Shown here: one piece after another, positions 40,620 through 50,800 of the stretch
Position numbering within the stretch: position 1 is the first letter of the stretch
How the letters are laid out: the number at the start of each line of letters is the position of its first letter
NCBI RefSeq assembly: GCF_002242805.1
Contig: NZ_MCGQ01000009.1
Coordinates: forward strand, 186,001 to 250,000
From: Streptomyces diastatochromogenes
Lineage (GTDB): Bacteria; Actinomycetota; Actinomycetes; Streptomycetales; Streptomycetaceae
Direction: 5' to 3'
DNA: 64,000 nucleotides
Position numbers and translations under genes: made by a program
The notes under the pieces: model-generated
The model's database searches: none
The model's input: only the letters and a program-made list of their open reading frames with translations
Told to the model about the DNA's origin: nothing

Positions 40620-42095
40620 CTACTTCTGCGCCCGCACCGGGATGTCGAGGATCACCTGGGTCCCCCGCTCCGGCGCCGGGACCATGTCGAAGGTGCCGCC
40701 CAACTCGCCCTCCACCAGCGTCCGTACGATCTGCAGGCCGAGGTTGCCCGAGCGGTGCGGGTCGAAGCCCTCGGGCAAGCCGACGCCGTCGTCCTGGACG
40801 GTGACGAGGAGGCGGGCCTCCTTGGTGGTGCCGCCGCGGACCGCGGAGACCTCGACCGTCCCGGTGTCGCCCTCGCGGAAGCCGTGCTCCAGGGCGTTCT
40901 GCAGGATCTCGGTGAGAACCATCGACAGCGGGGTGGCGACCTCGGCGTCGAGGATCCCGAAGCGTCCGCTGCGCCGGCCGGCCACCTTGCCCGGCGAGAT
41001 CTCGGCGACCATCGCGAGGACCCGGTCGGCGATGTCGTCGAACTCCACCCGCTCGTCCAGGTTCTGGGACAGCGTCTCGTGCACGATCGCGATCGAGCCG
41101 ACCCGTCGTACGGCCTCTTCCAGGGCCTCCCGGCCGCGCTCGGAATCGATGCGCCGGGCCTGCAGCCGCAGCAGCGCCGCGACGGTCTGCAGGTTGTTCT
41201 TGACCCGGTGGTGGATCTCCCGGATGGTCGCGTCCTTGGTGATCAACTCACGCTCGCGGCGCCGGAGTTCGGTGACGTCCCGGAGCAGCACCAGGGAGCC
41301 GATGCGGGTGCCCTTGGGCTTGAGCGGAATGGCCCGGAACTGGATCACCCCGTCGTTCGCCTCGATCTCGAACTCGCGCGGTGCCCAGCCGCTCGCCACC
41401 TTGGCGAGCGCCTCGTCCACCGGGCCCCGGGTCGGGGCGAGTTCGGCCGTGGTCTGCCCCAGATGCTGTCCGACCAGGTCGGCGGCGAGGCCCATACGGT
41501 GGAAGGCGGAGAGGGCGTTCGGGGAGGCGTACTGGACGATGCCGTCCGCGTCCAGCCGGATCAGGCCGTCGCCGACACGCGGGGAGGCGTCCATGTCGAC
41601 CTGCTGGCCGGGGAAGGGGAAGGAGCCGGCCGCGATCATCTGCGCGAGGTCCGAGGCGCTCTGGAGGTAGGTCAGCTCGAGGCGGCTCGGGGTGCGGACG
41701 GTCAGCAGATTGGTGTTGCGGGCGATGACGCCGAGGACGCGGCCCTCGCGCCGTACGGGGATCGACTCGACCCGGACGGGGACCTCTTCGCGCCATTCCG
41801 GGTCGCCCTCGCGCACGATCCGGCCCTCGTCCAGCGCCACGTCCAGCATGGGCCGCCGGCCGCGCGGGACCAGGTGGCCGACCATGTCGTCCTGGTAGGA
41901 GGTCGGGCCGGTGTTGGGGCGCATCTGGGCGACCGAGACGTACCGGGTGCCGTCGCGGGTGGGGACCCACAGGACCAGGTCGGCGAAGGAGAGGTCGGAG
42001 AGCAGCTGCCACTCCGAGACCAGCAGGTGGAGCCACTCGAGGTCGGAGTCACCGAGGGCCGTGTGCTGGCGTACGAGTTCGTTCATGGAGGGCAC
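40620..42095 (-). CDS. PdtaS-like sensor histidine kinase (HisKA_2)
   Basis: 491 residues from a GTG at 42095; the ATG at 42086 is an alternative. The N-terminal GAF-like sensor begins LVRQHTALGDSDLEWLHLLV. A PAS domain (about 185-275) includes DGIVQYASPNALSAFHRMG. The HisKA_2 box is ATIREIHHRVKNNLQTVAAL with the phospho-His. The HATPase part contains VLTEILQNALEHGF and DDGVGLPEGFDPHRSGNLGL. The order matches mycobacterial PdtaS, which phosphorylates an ANTAR RNA-binding regulator (PdtaR); no such gene is adjacent. No membrane helix, so it is a cytosolic sensor. A DasR-type site lies 250 bp upstream of the start. Confidence 0.92.
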   Translation of the reverse strand: MPSMNELVRQHTALGDSDLEWLHLLVSEWQLLSDLSFADLVLWVPTRDGTRYVSVAQMRPNTGPTSYQDDMVGHLVPRGRRPMLDVALDEGRIVREGDPEWREEVPVRVESIPVRREGRVLGVIARNTNLLTVRTPSRLELTYLQSASDLAQMIAAGSFPFPGQQVDMDASPRVGDGLIRLDADGIVQYASPNALSAFHRMGLAADLVGQHLGQTTAELAPTRGPVDEALAKVASGWAPREFEIEANDGVIQFRAIPLKPKGTRIGSLVLLRDVTELRRRERELITKDATIREIHHRVKNNLQTVAALLRLQARRIDSERGREALEEAVRRVGSIAIVHETLSQNLDERVEFDDIADRVLAMVAEISPGKVAGRRSGRFGILDAEVATPLSMVLTEILQNALEHGFREGDTGTVEVSAVRGGTTKEARLLVTVQDDGVGLPEGFDPHRSGNLGLQIVRTLVEGELGGTFDMVPAPERGTQVILDIPVRAQK

Positions 42096-42434
42096 GTTGT
42101 GAGCGTACCCGGGGCCTCGCGATGGCCGAAAAAACACCCGCGGGCCGCGGCGCCTGGGAGGGACCCTCAACCCACCCGGCACCGCAGCCCGGAGCATCAT
42201 CGGCCGCGGGGTGTGCGGTCCCATTCGGCCGAAGGTCGAGGAGCCGGGGCAGTCAGGGCAGAGAGCTCCGGTTCCTCGTCCGTCCTCCTGTGCGGGGAAG
42301 ACGGAAGCTGTTCAGTTTTCCCTACGATTCTCCCCTACGCATTCTGGACTAGACCACAATGGCGTGTCCATGCGTGCGGGGGTATGCGTTGAGGTCTGCT
42401 GGCACGCGATGCCACGCAGCCTAGCCCGCCCGGG
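42096..42434. other. 339-bp gap between the histidine kinase and TetR genes
   Basis: No gene is supported. It contains a dre-like site at 42345-42356 and an AT-richer stretch around 42300-42360 (CAGTTTTCCCTACGATTCTC) that could carry the kinase promoter. Confidence 0.5.
42345..42356. promoter_or_regulatory. dre-like DasR site upstream of the PdtaS-like kinase
   Basis: TGGACTAGACCA differs from the palindromic dre core TGGTCTAGACCA by one base and is identical to the site in front of dasR at 44842. No plus-strand gene starts nearby, so the kinase is the likeliest target. Confidence 0.55.
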
Positions 42435-43073
42435 TCAGCCGCGGGGCCAGATGGCCATGGCAATTTCCGCCAGCGCCTCCAGCTCCGCCCGGCTCGCCCC
42501 GTCCCGGGCCTGCTGTGACATGCCCTGGATCATCGCTCCGGTGTGCCGCGCGAGCGCCACGGCGTCGGTGCCTGCCGGCAGCCGCCCCGCGGCCACGTCG
42601 GCCCGGATCCGGGACTCGACGGTGGCGATGCCCGCGTTGCGCCGCTCCCGCAGCAGCTGCTCGACCTCGGGGCTGGTGCAGTTGGTGGCCGCGTGGACGA
42701 CCAGGCAGCCGTAGGGGTGGGCGGGGTCTGTGTATTCGGCGGCGGCCTCCCGAAGCGTCCGTTCGACGGCGGCGCGGGCGGTGGGCTCCTCGGCGAGGGC
42801 ACGGTCCCCGAAGGCGCCGTGGGTGTCGGCGTAGACCCGCACGACCTCCTCGAACAGGGTGCGCTTGTCACCGAAGGCCGCGTAGAGACTCGGGGCGCCG
42901 ATGCCCATGATCCGGGTGAGATCGGAGACGGAGGTGGCCTCGTAGCCGTGCTCCCAGAAGGCCATGAGCGCCTTCTCCAGCGCGGTGGCACGGTCGAAGG
43001 AGCGCGGGCGCCCGCGCGTCCGGGCGGTCCTGGCCTGCGCGTTCGTGTCCTCGCTGGTCACCATGGAGTGCAT
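42435..43073 (-). CDS. TetR family transcriptional regulator
   Basis: 212 residues from the ATG at 43073 (AGGGGG upstream), with an ATG at 43064 as alternative. The HTH is GRPRSFDRATALEKALMAFW, EHGYEATSVSDLTRIMGIGA and PSLYAAFGDKRTLFEEVVRV. The C-terminal ligand domain has CLVVHAATNCTSPEVEQLL, as in AcrR-like regulators of the TetR_C_16/33 type. It is divergent from an SDR gene, and two related operator palindromes lie between them, so it most likely represses both. Confidence 0.92.
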   Translation of the reverse strand: MHSMVTSEDTNAQARTARTRGRPRSFDRATALEKALMAFWEHGYEATSVSDLTRIMGIGAPSLYAAFGDKRTLFEEVVRVYADTHGAFGDRALAEEPTARAAVERTLREAAAEYTDPAHPYGCLVVHAATNCTSPEVEQLLRERRNAGIATVESRIRADVAAGRLPAGTDAVALARHTGAMIQGMSQQARDGASRAELEALAEIAMAIWPRG

Positions 43074-43077
43074 TTTA

Positions 43078-43136
43078 TAGCGCCCCCTAGAGAAATGTCG
43101 GCGGAGTGTTGTACGGTTTTTCTGTAGCGACCGCTA
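43078..43136. promoter_or_regulatory. Paired operators between TetR and SDR genes
   Basis: TAGCGACCGCTA (43125-43136) is a perfect palindrome. TAGCGCCCCCTA (43078-43089) is an imperfect copy, and both are followed by GA. One lies beside each gene start, as expected for a TetR that controls itself and the SDR. Confidence 0.7.
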
Positions 43137-43160
43137 GACAAATATGGAGGGGTGGCGGAC

Positions 43161-43913
43161 ATGTGTGTGCTCACAGGGAAGACGGCGCTGGTCACGGGGG
43201 CGAGCCGGGGCATCGGGCGGGGCATCGCCGAGCGGCTGGGGCGCGACGGGGCGCGGGTGGCGGTGCACTACGGCAGGAATGAGGCGGCCGCCAAGGAGAC
43301 GGTGGCCGCGATCGGGGCGGCGGGCGGCTCGGCATTCGCGATCGGGGTGGAGCTGGGCAAGCCGGGGGACGCCGAGCTGCTGTGGGAGAAGTTCGACCGA
43401 CAGGCGGACGGGCTGGACATCCTGGTGAACAACGCCGGGATCGGTACGGCGCCCCCGATCGGCGAGATCACCGAGGAGGAGTACGAGCGGGTCTTCGCGG
43501 TCAATGTGAAGGCGCCGTTCTTCCTCGTCAGGCAGGGCCTGTCGCGACTGCGGGACGGGGGGCGGGTCATCAACATCTCGTCGGGGCTGGCCCGGACCGC
43601 GGCCATGCCGGACAAGGTGGCCTACGCGATGACGAAGGGCGCGCTGGACGTCTTCACCCGCGATCTGTCGAAGGTGCTGGGCGCCCGCGGCATCACGGTG
43701 AACTCGGTGGCGCCGGGCATCGTCGACACGGACAACACGGCCGGATTCCTGCACGGGACACCGGACGGCTGGGCACAGGCCGCGACCATATCGGCGCTCG
43801 GCCGGGTGGGCGCGCCGGCCGACATGGCGGACGTGGTGGCGTTCCTCGTATCGGACGGCGGGCGGTGGGTGACCGGGAGCTGGGTGGACGCGACAGGGGG
43901 CTCACTGACGTGA
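43161..43913 (+). CDS. Short-chain dehydrogenase/reductase
   Basis: 250 residues from the ATG at 43161 (GGAGGGG 8 bp upstream); a GTG at 43152 is too close to that site. Classical SDR motifs: TGASRGIGRG for the cofactor, LVNNAGIGTAP, INISSGLARTA with the catalytic Ser, VAYAMTKGALDVFTRDL with the Tyr-x3-Lys pair, and VNSVAPGIVDTD. HYGRNE after strand 2 suggests NADP(H). The ending GSWVDATGG is typical of the FabG-like group. It is controlled by the divergent TetR, so it is probably an inducible detoxification or quinone-modifying reductase. Confidence 0.93.
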   Translation: MCVLTGKTALVTGASRGIGRGIAERLGRDGARVAVHYGRNEAAAKETVAAIGAAGGSAFAIGVELGKPGDAELLWEKFDRQADGLDILVNNAGIGTAPPIGEITEEEYERVFAVNVKAPFFLVRQGLSRLRDGGRVINISSGLARTAAMPDKVAYAMTKGALDVFTRDLSKVLGARGITVNSVAPGIVDTDNTAGFLHGTPDGWAQAATISALGRVGAPADMADVVAFLVSDGGRWVTGSWVDATGGSLT

Positions 43914-43971
43914 CGGGGGCACTGATGCAGCAGACGTCCCACCTGGGCCCGGGAGTCCGATTCTGTTAGAT

Positions 43972-43983
43972 TGGTCTACACCA
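43972..43983. promoter_or_regulatory. dre site upstream of nagB
   Basis: TGGTCTACACCA, one mismatch from the dre core TGGTCTAGACCA, lies 65 bp before the nagB start. DasR represses nagB in Streptomyces and is released by glucosamine-6-phosphate. Confidence 0.8.
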
Positions 43984-44048
43984 CATAGAGACTTTTGCTC
44001 TGACCTCTCCCCAGATCTCCAGGCTCTCTTCAGAACGGCAGGCCCAGC

Positions 44049-44834
44049 GTGGAAGTTGTCATCGTTCCGGACGCGGCGGCGGGCGGCGAGCTGATCGCCG
44101 AGGCCATGGCCCAGCTGCTGCGGCGCAAGCCCGACGCCCTGCTCGGTGTGGCCACCGGCTCGACTCCGCTGCCCATCTACCAGGCGCTGACGGCCAAGGT
44201 GCGCTCCGGCGCCGTGGACACCGCGCGGGCCCGCATAGCCCAGCTCGACGAGTACGTGGGGCTGCCCGCCGAGCACCCCGAGTCCTACCGCTCGGTGCTG
44301 CGCCGGGAGGTGCTGGAGCCGCTCGGCATAGGTATGGACGCGTTCATGGGCCCGGACGGCACGGCCGAGGACGTCCAGGCGGCGTGCCGGACCTACGACA
44401 GGGCGCTCGCCGAGGCCGGCGGCGTGGACCTGCAGCTGCTGGGGATCGGGACGGACGGGCACATCGGGTTCAACGAGCCGTGCTCCTCGCTCGCCTCGCG
44501 CACCCGGATCAAGACGCTGACCGAGCAGACCCGGATCGACAACGCGCGCTTCTTCGACGGCGACATCGAGCAGGTGCCGCACCACGTGATCACCCAGGGC
44601 ATCGGCACCATCCTGGAGGCCCGGCACCTGGTGCTGCTCGCGACCGGCGAGGGCAAGGCGGACGCGGTCGCCGCGACCGTCGAGGGCCCGGTCGCGGCCG
44701 TCTGCCCGGCCTCCGCGCTCCAGCTGCACCCGCACGCCACGGTGGTCGTGGACGAGGGCGCCGCGTCCAAGCTCAAGCTGGCCGACTACTTCCGGCACAC
44801 CTACGTGAACAAGCCGGACTGGCAGGGGATCTAG
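44049..44834 (+). CDS. nagB: Glucosamine-6-phosphate deaminase
   Basis: 261 residues from a GTG at 44049. It converts glucosamine-6-phosphate to fructose-6-phosphate and ammonia, linking chitin/aminosugar use to glycolysis. Signatures: LLGVATGSTPLPIYQAL for the phosphate, AQLDEYVGLPAEHPESY with the catalytic Asp, GIGTDGHIGFNEP, and LLATGEGKADAVAATVEGPV. A dre site lies 65 bp upstream and another between nagB and dasR, so it belongs to the DasR regulon. The das transport genes that I recall between nagB and dasR in S. coelicolor are absent here. Confidence 0.96.
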   Translation: MEVVIVPDAAAGGELIAEAMAQLLRRKPDALLGVATGSTPLPIYQALTAKVRSGAVDTARARIAQLDEYVGLPAEHPESYRSVLRREVLEPLGIGMDAFMGPDGTAEDVQAACRTYDRALAEAGGVDLQLLGIGTDGHIGFNEPCSSLASRTRIKTLTEQTRIDNARFFDGDIEQVPHHVITQGIGTILEARHLVLLATGEGKADAVAATVEGPVAAVCPASALQLHPHATVVVDEGAASKLKLADYFRHTYVNKPDWQGI

Positions 44835-44841
44835 CACTCGT

Positions 44842-44853
44842 TGGACTAGACCA
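44842..44853. promoter_or_regulatory. dre site between nagB and dasR
   Basis: TGGACTAGACCA, flanked by T and A to give TTGGACTAGACCAA, lies 138 bp upstream of the dasR start and 8 bp after nagB. It fits autoregulation of dasR. Confidence 0.75.
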
Positions 44854-44909
44854 ACAGCGGGTGCGCCGGTATATAGAGGAGATCACGGACCGTGCGGGTG
44901 GAGCCCTGA

Positions 44910-45752
<843 letters not shown>

Positions 45753-45757
45753 CGGGA

Positions 45758-45779
45758 GTTGAGGTCTTCACACCTCAAC
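45758..45779 (+). terminator. dasR terminator hairpin
   Basis: GTTGAGGT-CTTCAC-ACCTCAAC, a perfect 8-bp stem 5 bp after the dasR stop. Confidence 0.75.
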
Positions 45780-45888
45780 CCCCAAATCGACATACCGATA
45801 TACGGACGAGGTCTTCCGCTGCCACGACACCGTCACCTAGATTGCCTGCGCATTACACAGGTGATCAGCGAGGGGACGGAGCCGTGTC

Positions 45889-46155
45889 ATGTCCGAAACG
45901 CCTGAAGTGAGACCGCCGGTCGTGACACCGGTCCGCGTGATCATCGGCCTGTGTCTGGTCGTGCCCTTCGCGGCGATGCTGTGGGTGGGCTCGTACGCCA
46001 AGACGGACCCCGCGTTCATCGGGATCCCGTTCTTCTACTGGTACCAGATGCTGTGGGTGCTGATCTCGACCGCGCTCACGATGCTCGCGTACAAGCTGTG
46101 GCAGCGTGACCAGAGCGCCCGCAGGGCCACGCAGGGCAAGGGGGCGGCACAGTGA
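45889..46155 (+). CDS. DUF3311 family small membrane protein (symporter partner)
   Basis: 88 residues. Two helices (VIIGLCLVVPFAAMLWVGSY and YWYQMLWVLISTALTMLAYK) separated by KTDPAFIGIPFF match DUF3311, small proteins encoded immediately before SSS-family symporters. The stop overlaps the symporter GTG by 4 bp (GTGA). The role is presumed to be accessory to the transporter. The upstream region has few distinct signals; CACAGGTG near 45857 precedes the ribosome site AGGGGACGG. Confidence 0.92.
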   Translation: MSETPEVRPPVVTPVRVIIGLCLVVPFAAMLWVGSYAKTDPAFIGIPFFYWYQMLWVLISTALTMLAYKLWQRDQSARRATQGKGAAQ

Positions 46156-47762
46156 AGGACGGCGTCAACGGCGTCGCGCTCGGCGTCTTCATCTTCTTCT
46201 TCCTGGCCGTCACGGTCATGGGCTTCCTGGCCGCACGCTGGCGCCGGGCCGACAACGAGCAGTCCCTGGACGAATGGGGCCTGGGCGGACGGTCGTTCGG
46301 CACCTGGATCACCTGGTTCCTGCTCGGCGGCGACCTGTACACGGCGTACACCTTCGTCGCCGTACCGGCGGCGATCTACGCGGCGGGCGCGGCCGGCTTC
46401 TTCGCCGTGCCGTACACGATCCTGGTCTACCCGCTGATCTTCACGTTCCTGCCCCGCCTGTGGTCGGTCTCGCACAAGCACGGCTATGTGACGACCTCGG
46501 ACTTCGTGCGCGGCCGCTTCGGCTCCAAGGGCCTGTCGCTGGCCGTGGCGCTCACCGGCATCCTCGCGACGATGCCGTACATCGCGCTCCAGCTCGTCGG
46601 CATCCAGGCGGTGCTGGACGTGATGGGCGTCGGTGGCGGCGAGAACACCAACTGGTTCGTGAAGGACCTGCCGCTGCTGATCGCCTTCGGCGTGCTGGCC
46701 GCGTACACCTACTCGTCGGGTCTGCGTGCCCCCGCGCTGATCGCGTTCGTGAAGGACACGCTGATCTACATCGTCATCGCGGTGGCGATCATCTACATCC
46801 CGATCAAGCTGGGCGGGTTCGACGACATCTTCGCCAAGGCGGGCGAGAAGTACGCGGCGGCGGGTGCGGGCGGTCTGGTACCGGCCCCGGCGGGCCAGTG
46901 GACGTACGCCACGCTGGCGCTCGGCTCGGCGCTCGCGCTGTTCATGTACCCGCACTCGATCACCGCGACGCTCTCCTCCAGGAGCCGTGAGGTGATCCGG
47001 CGCAACACCACGATCCTGCCGCTGTACTCACTGATGCTGGGCCTGCTCGCGCTGCTCGGCTTCATGGCGATCGCGGCCGGGGTGAAGGTCACCAACGGGC
47101 AGCTGGCGATTCCGCAGCTGTTCGAGGACATGTTCCCGGACTGGTTCGCGGGCGTGGCCTTCGCGGCGATCGGCATCGGCGCCCTCGTGCCCGCGGCCAT
47201 CATGTCCATCGCCGCGGCGAACCTCTTCACCCGCAACATCTACAAGGACTTCATCAACCCCGACGCCACGGCCGAGCAGGAGACCCGGGTCTCCAAGCTC
47301 GTGTCACTGCTGGTGAAGGTGGGCGCGCTGGTCTTCGTCCTGACCATGGACAAGACGGTCGCCATCAACTTCCAGCTGCTGGGCGGCATCTGGATCCTGC
47401 AGACCTTCCCGGCCCTGGTCGGCGGCCTGTTCACCCGCTGGTTCCACCGCTGGGCGCTGCTCGCCGGCTGGGCGGTCGGCATGGTGTACGGCACGTTCGC
47501 CGCGTACGGGGTGGCCTCGCCGACGCAGAAGCACTTCGGCGGCTCGGCGAAGGAGATCCCCGGCATCGGCGAGATCGGCTACATCGGCCTGACGGCCTTC
47601 GTCCTGAACGCCGTCGTCACGGTGGTCCTGACCTTCGTCCTGAAGGCCGTGAAGGCACCCGAGGGCCTCGACGAGACCCGCCCGGAGGACTACACGGCGG
47701 ACGCGGGCGACCCGGGCGTGGAGGCGGAGCTGCCGCCGGCCACGGCGGGGTCGGCGCACTGA
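46152..47762 (+). CDS. Sodium:solute symporter (MctP-like, SSS family)
   Basis: 536 residues from a GTG at 46152. About 13 membrane helices. SSS hallmarks are the early LDEWGLGGRSFGTWITWFLL and GGDLYTAYTFVAVPAAIYAA, then LFMYPHSITATLSSRSREVI, and a C-terminal region with FAAIGIGALVPAAIMSIAAA. MctP-type members carry monocarboxylates such as pyruvate or lactate, and alanine; specificity is inferred only from family. It is coupled to the DUF3311 gene. A terminator hairpin at 47797-47840 ends the operon. Confidence 0.9.
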   Translation: MKDGVNGVALGVFIFFFLAVTVMGFLAARWRRADNEQSLDEWGLGGRSFGTWITWFLLGGDLYTAYTFVAVPAAIYAAGAAGFFAVPYTILVYPLIFTFLPRLWSVSHKHGYVTTSDFVRGRFGSKGLSLAVALTGILATMPYIALQLVGIQAVLDVMGVGGGENTNWFVKDLPLLIAFGVLAAYTYSSGLRAPALIAFVKDTLIYIVIAVAIIYIPIKLGGFDDIFAKAGEKYAAAGAGGLVPAPAGQWTYATLALGSALALFMYPHSITATLSSRSREVIRRNTTILPLYSLMLGLLALLGFMAIAAGVKVTNGQLAIPQLFEDMFPDWFAGVAFAAIGIGALVPAAIMSIAAANLFTRNIYKDFINPDATAEQETRVSKLVSLLVKVGALVFVLTMDKTVAINFQLLGGIWILQTFPALVGGLFTRWFHRWALLAGWAVGMVYGTFAAYGVASPTQKHFGGSAKEIPGIGEIGYIGLTAFVLNAVVTVVLTFVLKAVKAPEGLDETRPEDYTADAGDPGVEAELPPATAGSAH

Positions 47763-47796
47763 CGAAGCTCCGGCCGGGCGCACCGGCGGCTTTCCA

Positions 47797-47840
47797 GGGG
47801 GTGTCTTCTCGGGTCGGCGTGATCCAGAGGACACCCCCTA
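47797..47840. terminator. Convergent terminator between symporter and STAND NTPase genes
   Basis: AGGGGGTGTC pairs perfectly with GACACCCCCT around a 24-nt loop. The right arm overlaps the stop codon of the NTPase gene (47838). Confidence 0.8.
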
Positions 47841-50800
47841 GTCGCGCGTGCGCCCGGCCATCTCGTCCCAGAAGGTGTCCAGGTCCCCGACGCGCATGCC
47901 GACCCAGCCGGGCGTCTTGCGGTGCAGGCTCGCCACGCCTCGGGGGAGCCGGCGCCGGAAGCGTCCGGGCAGCAGGGCCTGCTGCTGGCGGCAGAACGGC
48001 TCACGGATCTCGCCCCGGGGCACCGCGCCGCGCGGTGGGTAGGGGCACAGCTGGAATGTGCAGTCGGGCAGGCAGGTGGTGCCCGGCGCGGGCGGCCGCG
48101 ACTTACCGGCCTTCATGCCGGGACGCAGTGCCCCCCGGTCACGGCGGATGCACGGCGGCAGTGGCATGCCCGGCTGCTCGGCGCGGGCCAGACGCTCCTC
48201 GACCTCGTCGGGGTGCCCCTCGCGTTCGATGAGGTTCAGCATGACCAGCACATCGGCGACCAGGCGCTGGGCCCGCCCGTCCAGGGTGCGCCAGCCGGCC
48301 GAGGGCGGAATCCACAGGTTGTGCTTGCGGTAGCCCTGCGGCGCAGTGGTGCGGGAGCCGATGGTGTCGGCCACACCCTTCTCGTCGATCCAGACGAACC
48401 GCTCGGGCCGCCTGGTCTCCAGGGCGAGCGCCACCAGGTCTCCGGCCTCGGCGACGAACGGATGCAGCCGCACCCGGGCCGAGGCGCCGTCGGGACCGGC
48501 CCGGGCGGGTGCCTGGTTGACCGTACCCGCCATCGACAGCCAGCGCTCCACGGTCTGTACGGCGGTCAGCCCGCGGACCGCTCCGGACGGCTCACGCGGC
48601 GCCTCCCCGTCCTGTTCCTGCTCTGTCCCGAGCCGATCGTCCTGCTCCCGGCGCGTACTGGTGTCCGGCAGTTCCCACAGGCACAGCGCCTGGAGCAGGT
48701 TGAGCTGCGCGTACCAGCAGCGGCTCTGCCGCAGTACGGTCTCCGCCTGCCGGATCAGGTCGGCGCGGGCGCCCGGGTAGGTGTACGGGTGGCGTTTGCG
48801 CCGGTTGGCCGCGTACTTGAAGCCCTGAGCCAGGGCTTCCTCGAGCGCGAGGGGCAGATCGGGGGTGCCGCGCCGCGGGTCGAGGTGGCGCAGCCACTTG
48901 GTGAGACGCTCCCGGGCCTCGTCGCGGTGGCTGTCCTCGACGGAGCCCAGGAGCATGGGGATCATCCAGGCCCGCATCACGAACTCCCGCAGCAGAAGGA
49001 CACGTTCGTGCTGGTACTGCTGGTTGAACGCCTCCCGGCGGTCTGTCAGCTGCTTGAGCCGACGGGCTGTCAGCTGCTTGAGCTGGTCCTGGGGCCGTGA
49101 CGAGACACGGACGGCTCTCGCCTGCTGTATGTCCGCCGCCCACTTCACGCACAGCCGTCTCTTACAGTCCTTCAGGCCGCTGACCTTGTCGTTGTACTCC
49201 TGCACGGGGTCGGTGTGCTTGCTGATCCATTGGCGGACCACGGCGAACGCGTCATTGCCGCCGCTGCCGAACTCCTGGGCAGCCGCCAGGCGGATGGAGT
49301 AGGCGGGCTCCTGCTTGCCCATGTCGAAGAGTTCCTGGTAGAGGGGGGTGGTGTCGATCCTGCCGGAGGTGGCCCGCAACGCCGTGCCGAGCTGCTTGAG
49401 CAGTCCTAGTTTCGCCTCCTCCAGTGTGCGCCGGTCTCCCTCGAAGTCCCGCCACCGGTCGTGCACCGCGCGGACGATGGTGCTGAGCAGTCTGGGAGTG
49501 TCCTCCACGCTCTCGATCTCCAGGGCCGCCGTGTACAGGTCGAGCGCCTTCGGGTCGGCTGGGCGGTGTTTGGCGGCAGTCAGCAACCGGTGGGCCATCG
49601 GCCGCCCAGGCCCGGGAGACTGCCGCCGGACCTCCTCCTCCCACTTCTTCAGCTCTGCGGTCACACTGCCGCCCTTCGCGGAGCGGTCCGCCGCCCGCCG
49701 GCGGGACAGCAGCACCAGCGCGATGAGCAACTCCCGGCTGGGACCCGGAGGTTGCAGTGCCTGCTCGACCAGCTCCCCGGCGGCGCGCTCCCCCAGGCGG
49801 TAGAGCATGCGGTAGCCGAAGTACGCCTGCAGGATGCTGTGCGGAAAACGGACCTTCTGCTCGGATCCCTCCACCAACTTCAGTTTGTCGGCGTGGCATG
49901 CGAAACGGGCGAGAATGCCATGGCACTGGCTCAGGTCCCCCTCCCGCAGCGTCCTGCTCACCTCATCGCTGCCGTCGCAGAGAAGGTTCCAGATCCGTTC
50001 CCGGTGCCACTCGGAAAACGCGTTGCGGCGCTTGCCGTACCGGTCGACACTCCGCTGCTCCCACAGATGCTCGGCATGGGCCCGCACCCGCCGGACCCGG
50101 CCAGGGTGGACGTCCCTGTCCAACAGCTCCGTGAAGCCGACCTCCAGCGAGTCCTGGAGAAGTCCCACACAGGCCAGGGCGGAGACCACCTCCAGGGCGT
50201 CCTGCCGCTCCCTCGGCTCCAATGCCACGTTCGCGCGCAGCCGGCCCTCCAGCAGGGAGTGCTCCCATGTCTCCAGCAGCCACAGCCGCAGTTGGCCGCG
50301 GTCCCTGCTGCGGGAGTCCAGGCGCCGCGGGTCGTTGCGGCGGTCGCGCTCGAGGTCGCCGTGGTGGTGCAGCTCCCGGGCGATCTGCAGGTAGATGGGG
50401 GACTCGGTCACCTCCGCCGTCTCCACGATCCAGTCGACGCGGCGCTCGTCCGTCTCCGGCACACGCGCCTTGACGAAGTGCAGTGCCTCCTCCTCGCTGA
50501 GCGGTTCCAGCTCCACGATGGCGGCGGGGGTGCTCTCCAGCGGGCTGTGCGGCCGGGAGGCGACGACGAGGGGCAGCCGCTCCTCGTGGGCGTGCTTGAT
50601 GGCCCTGCGGATGATGTTGTCCCGGTCCTCCTGCAGGCCCTCGCCGAGAAGGGCCTCCTCCAGGCCGTCGGCGATGACGACCACCTTGTCGTCGGCGAGC
50701 AGCTGCTGCCAGACCCGCTCGGTCTTGGTGCGCGCCAGGACGCCCTGGGGCGCCTCCTCGGCGAAGCGTTTCCGGGCCATGCGCTTGAAGTCCAGGTCGG

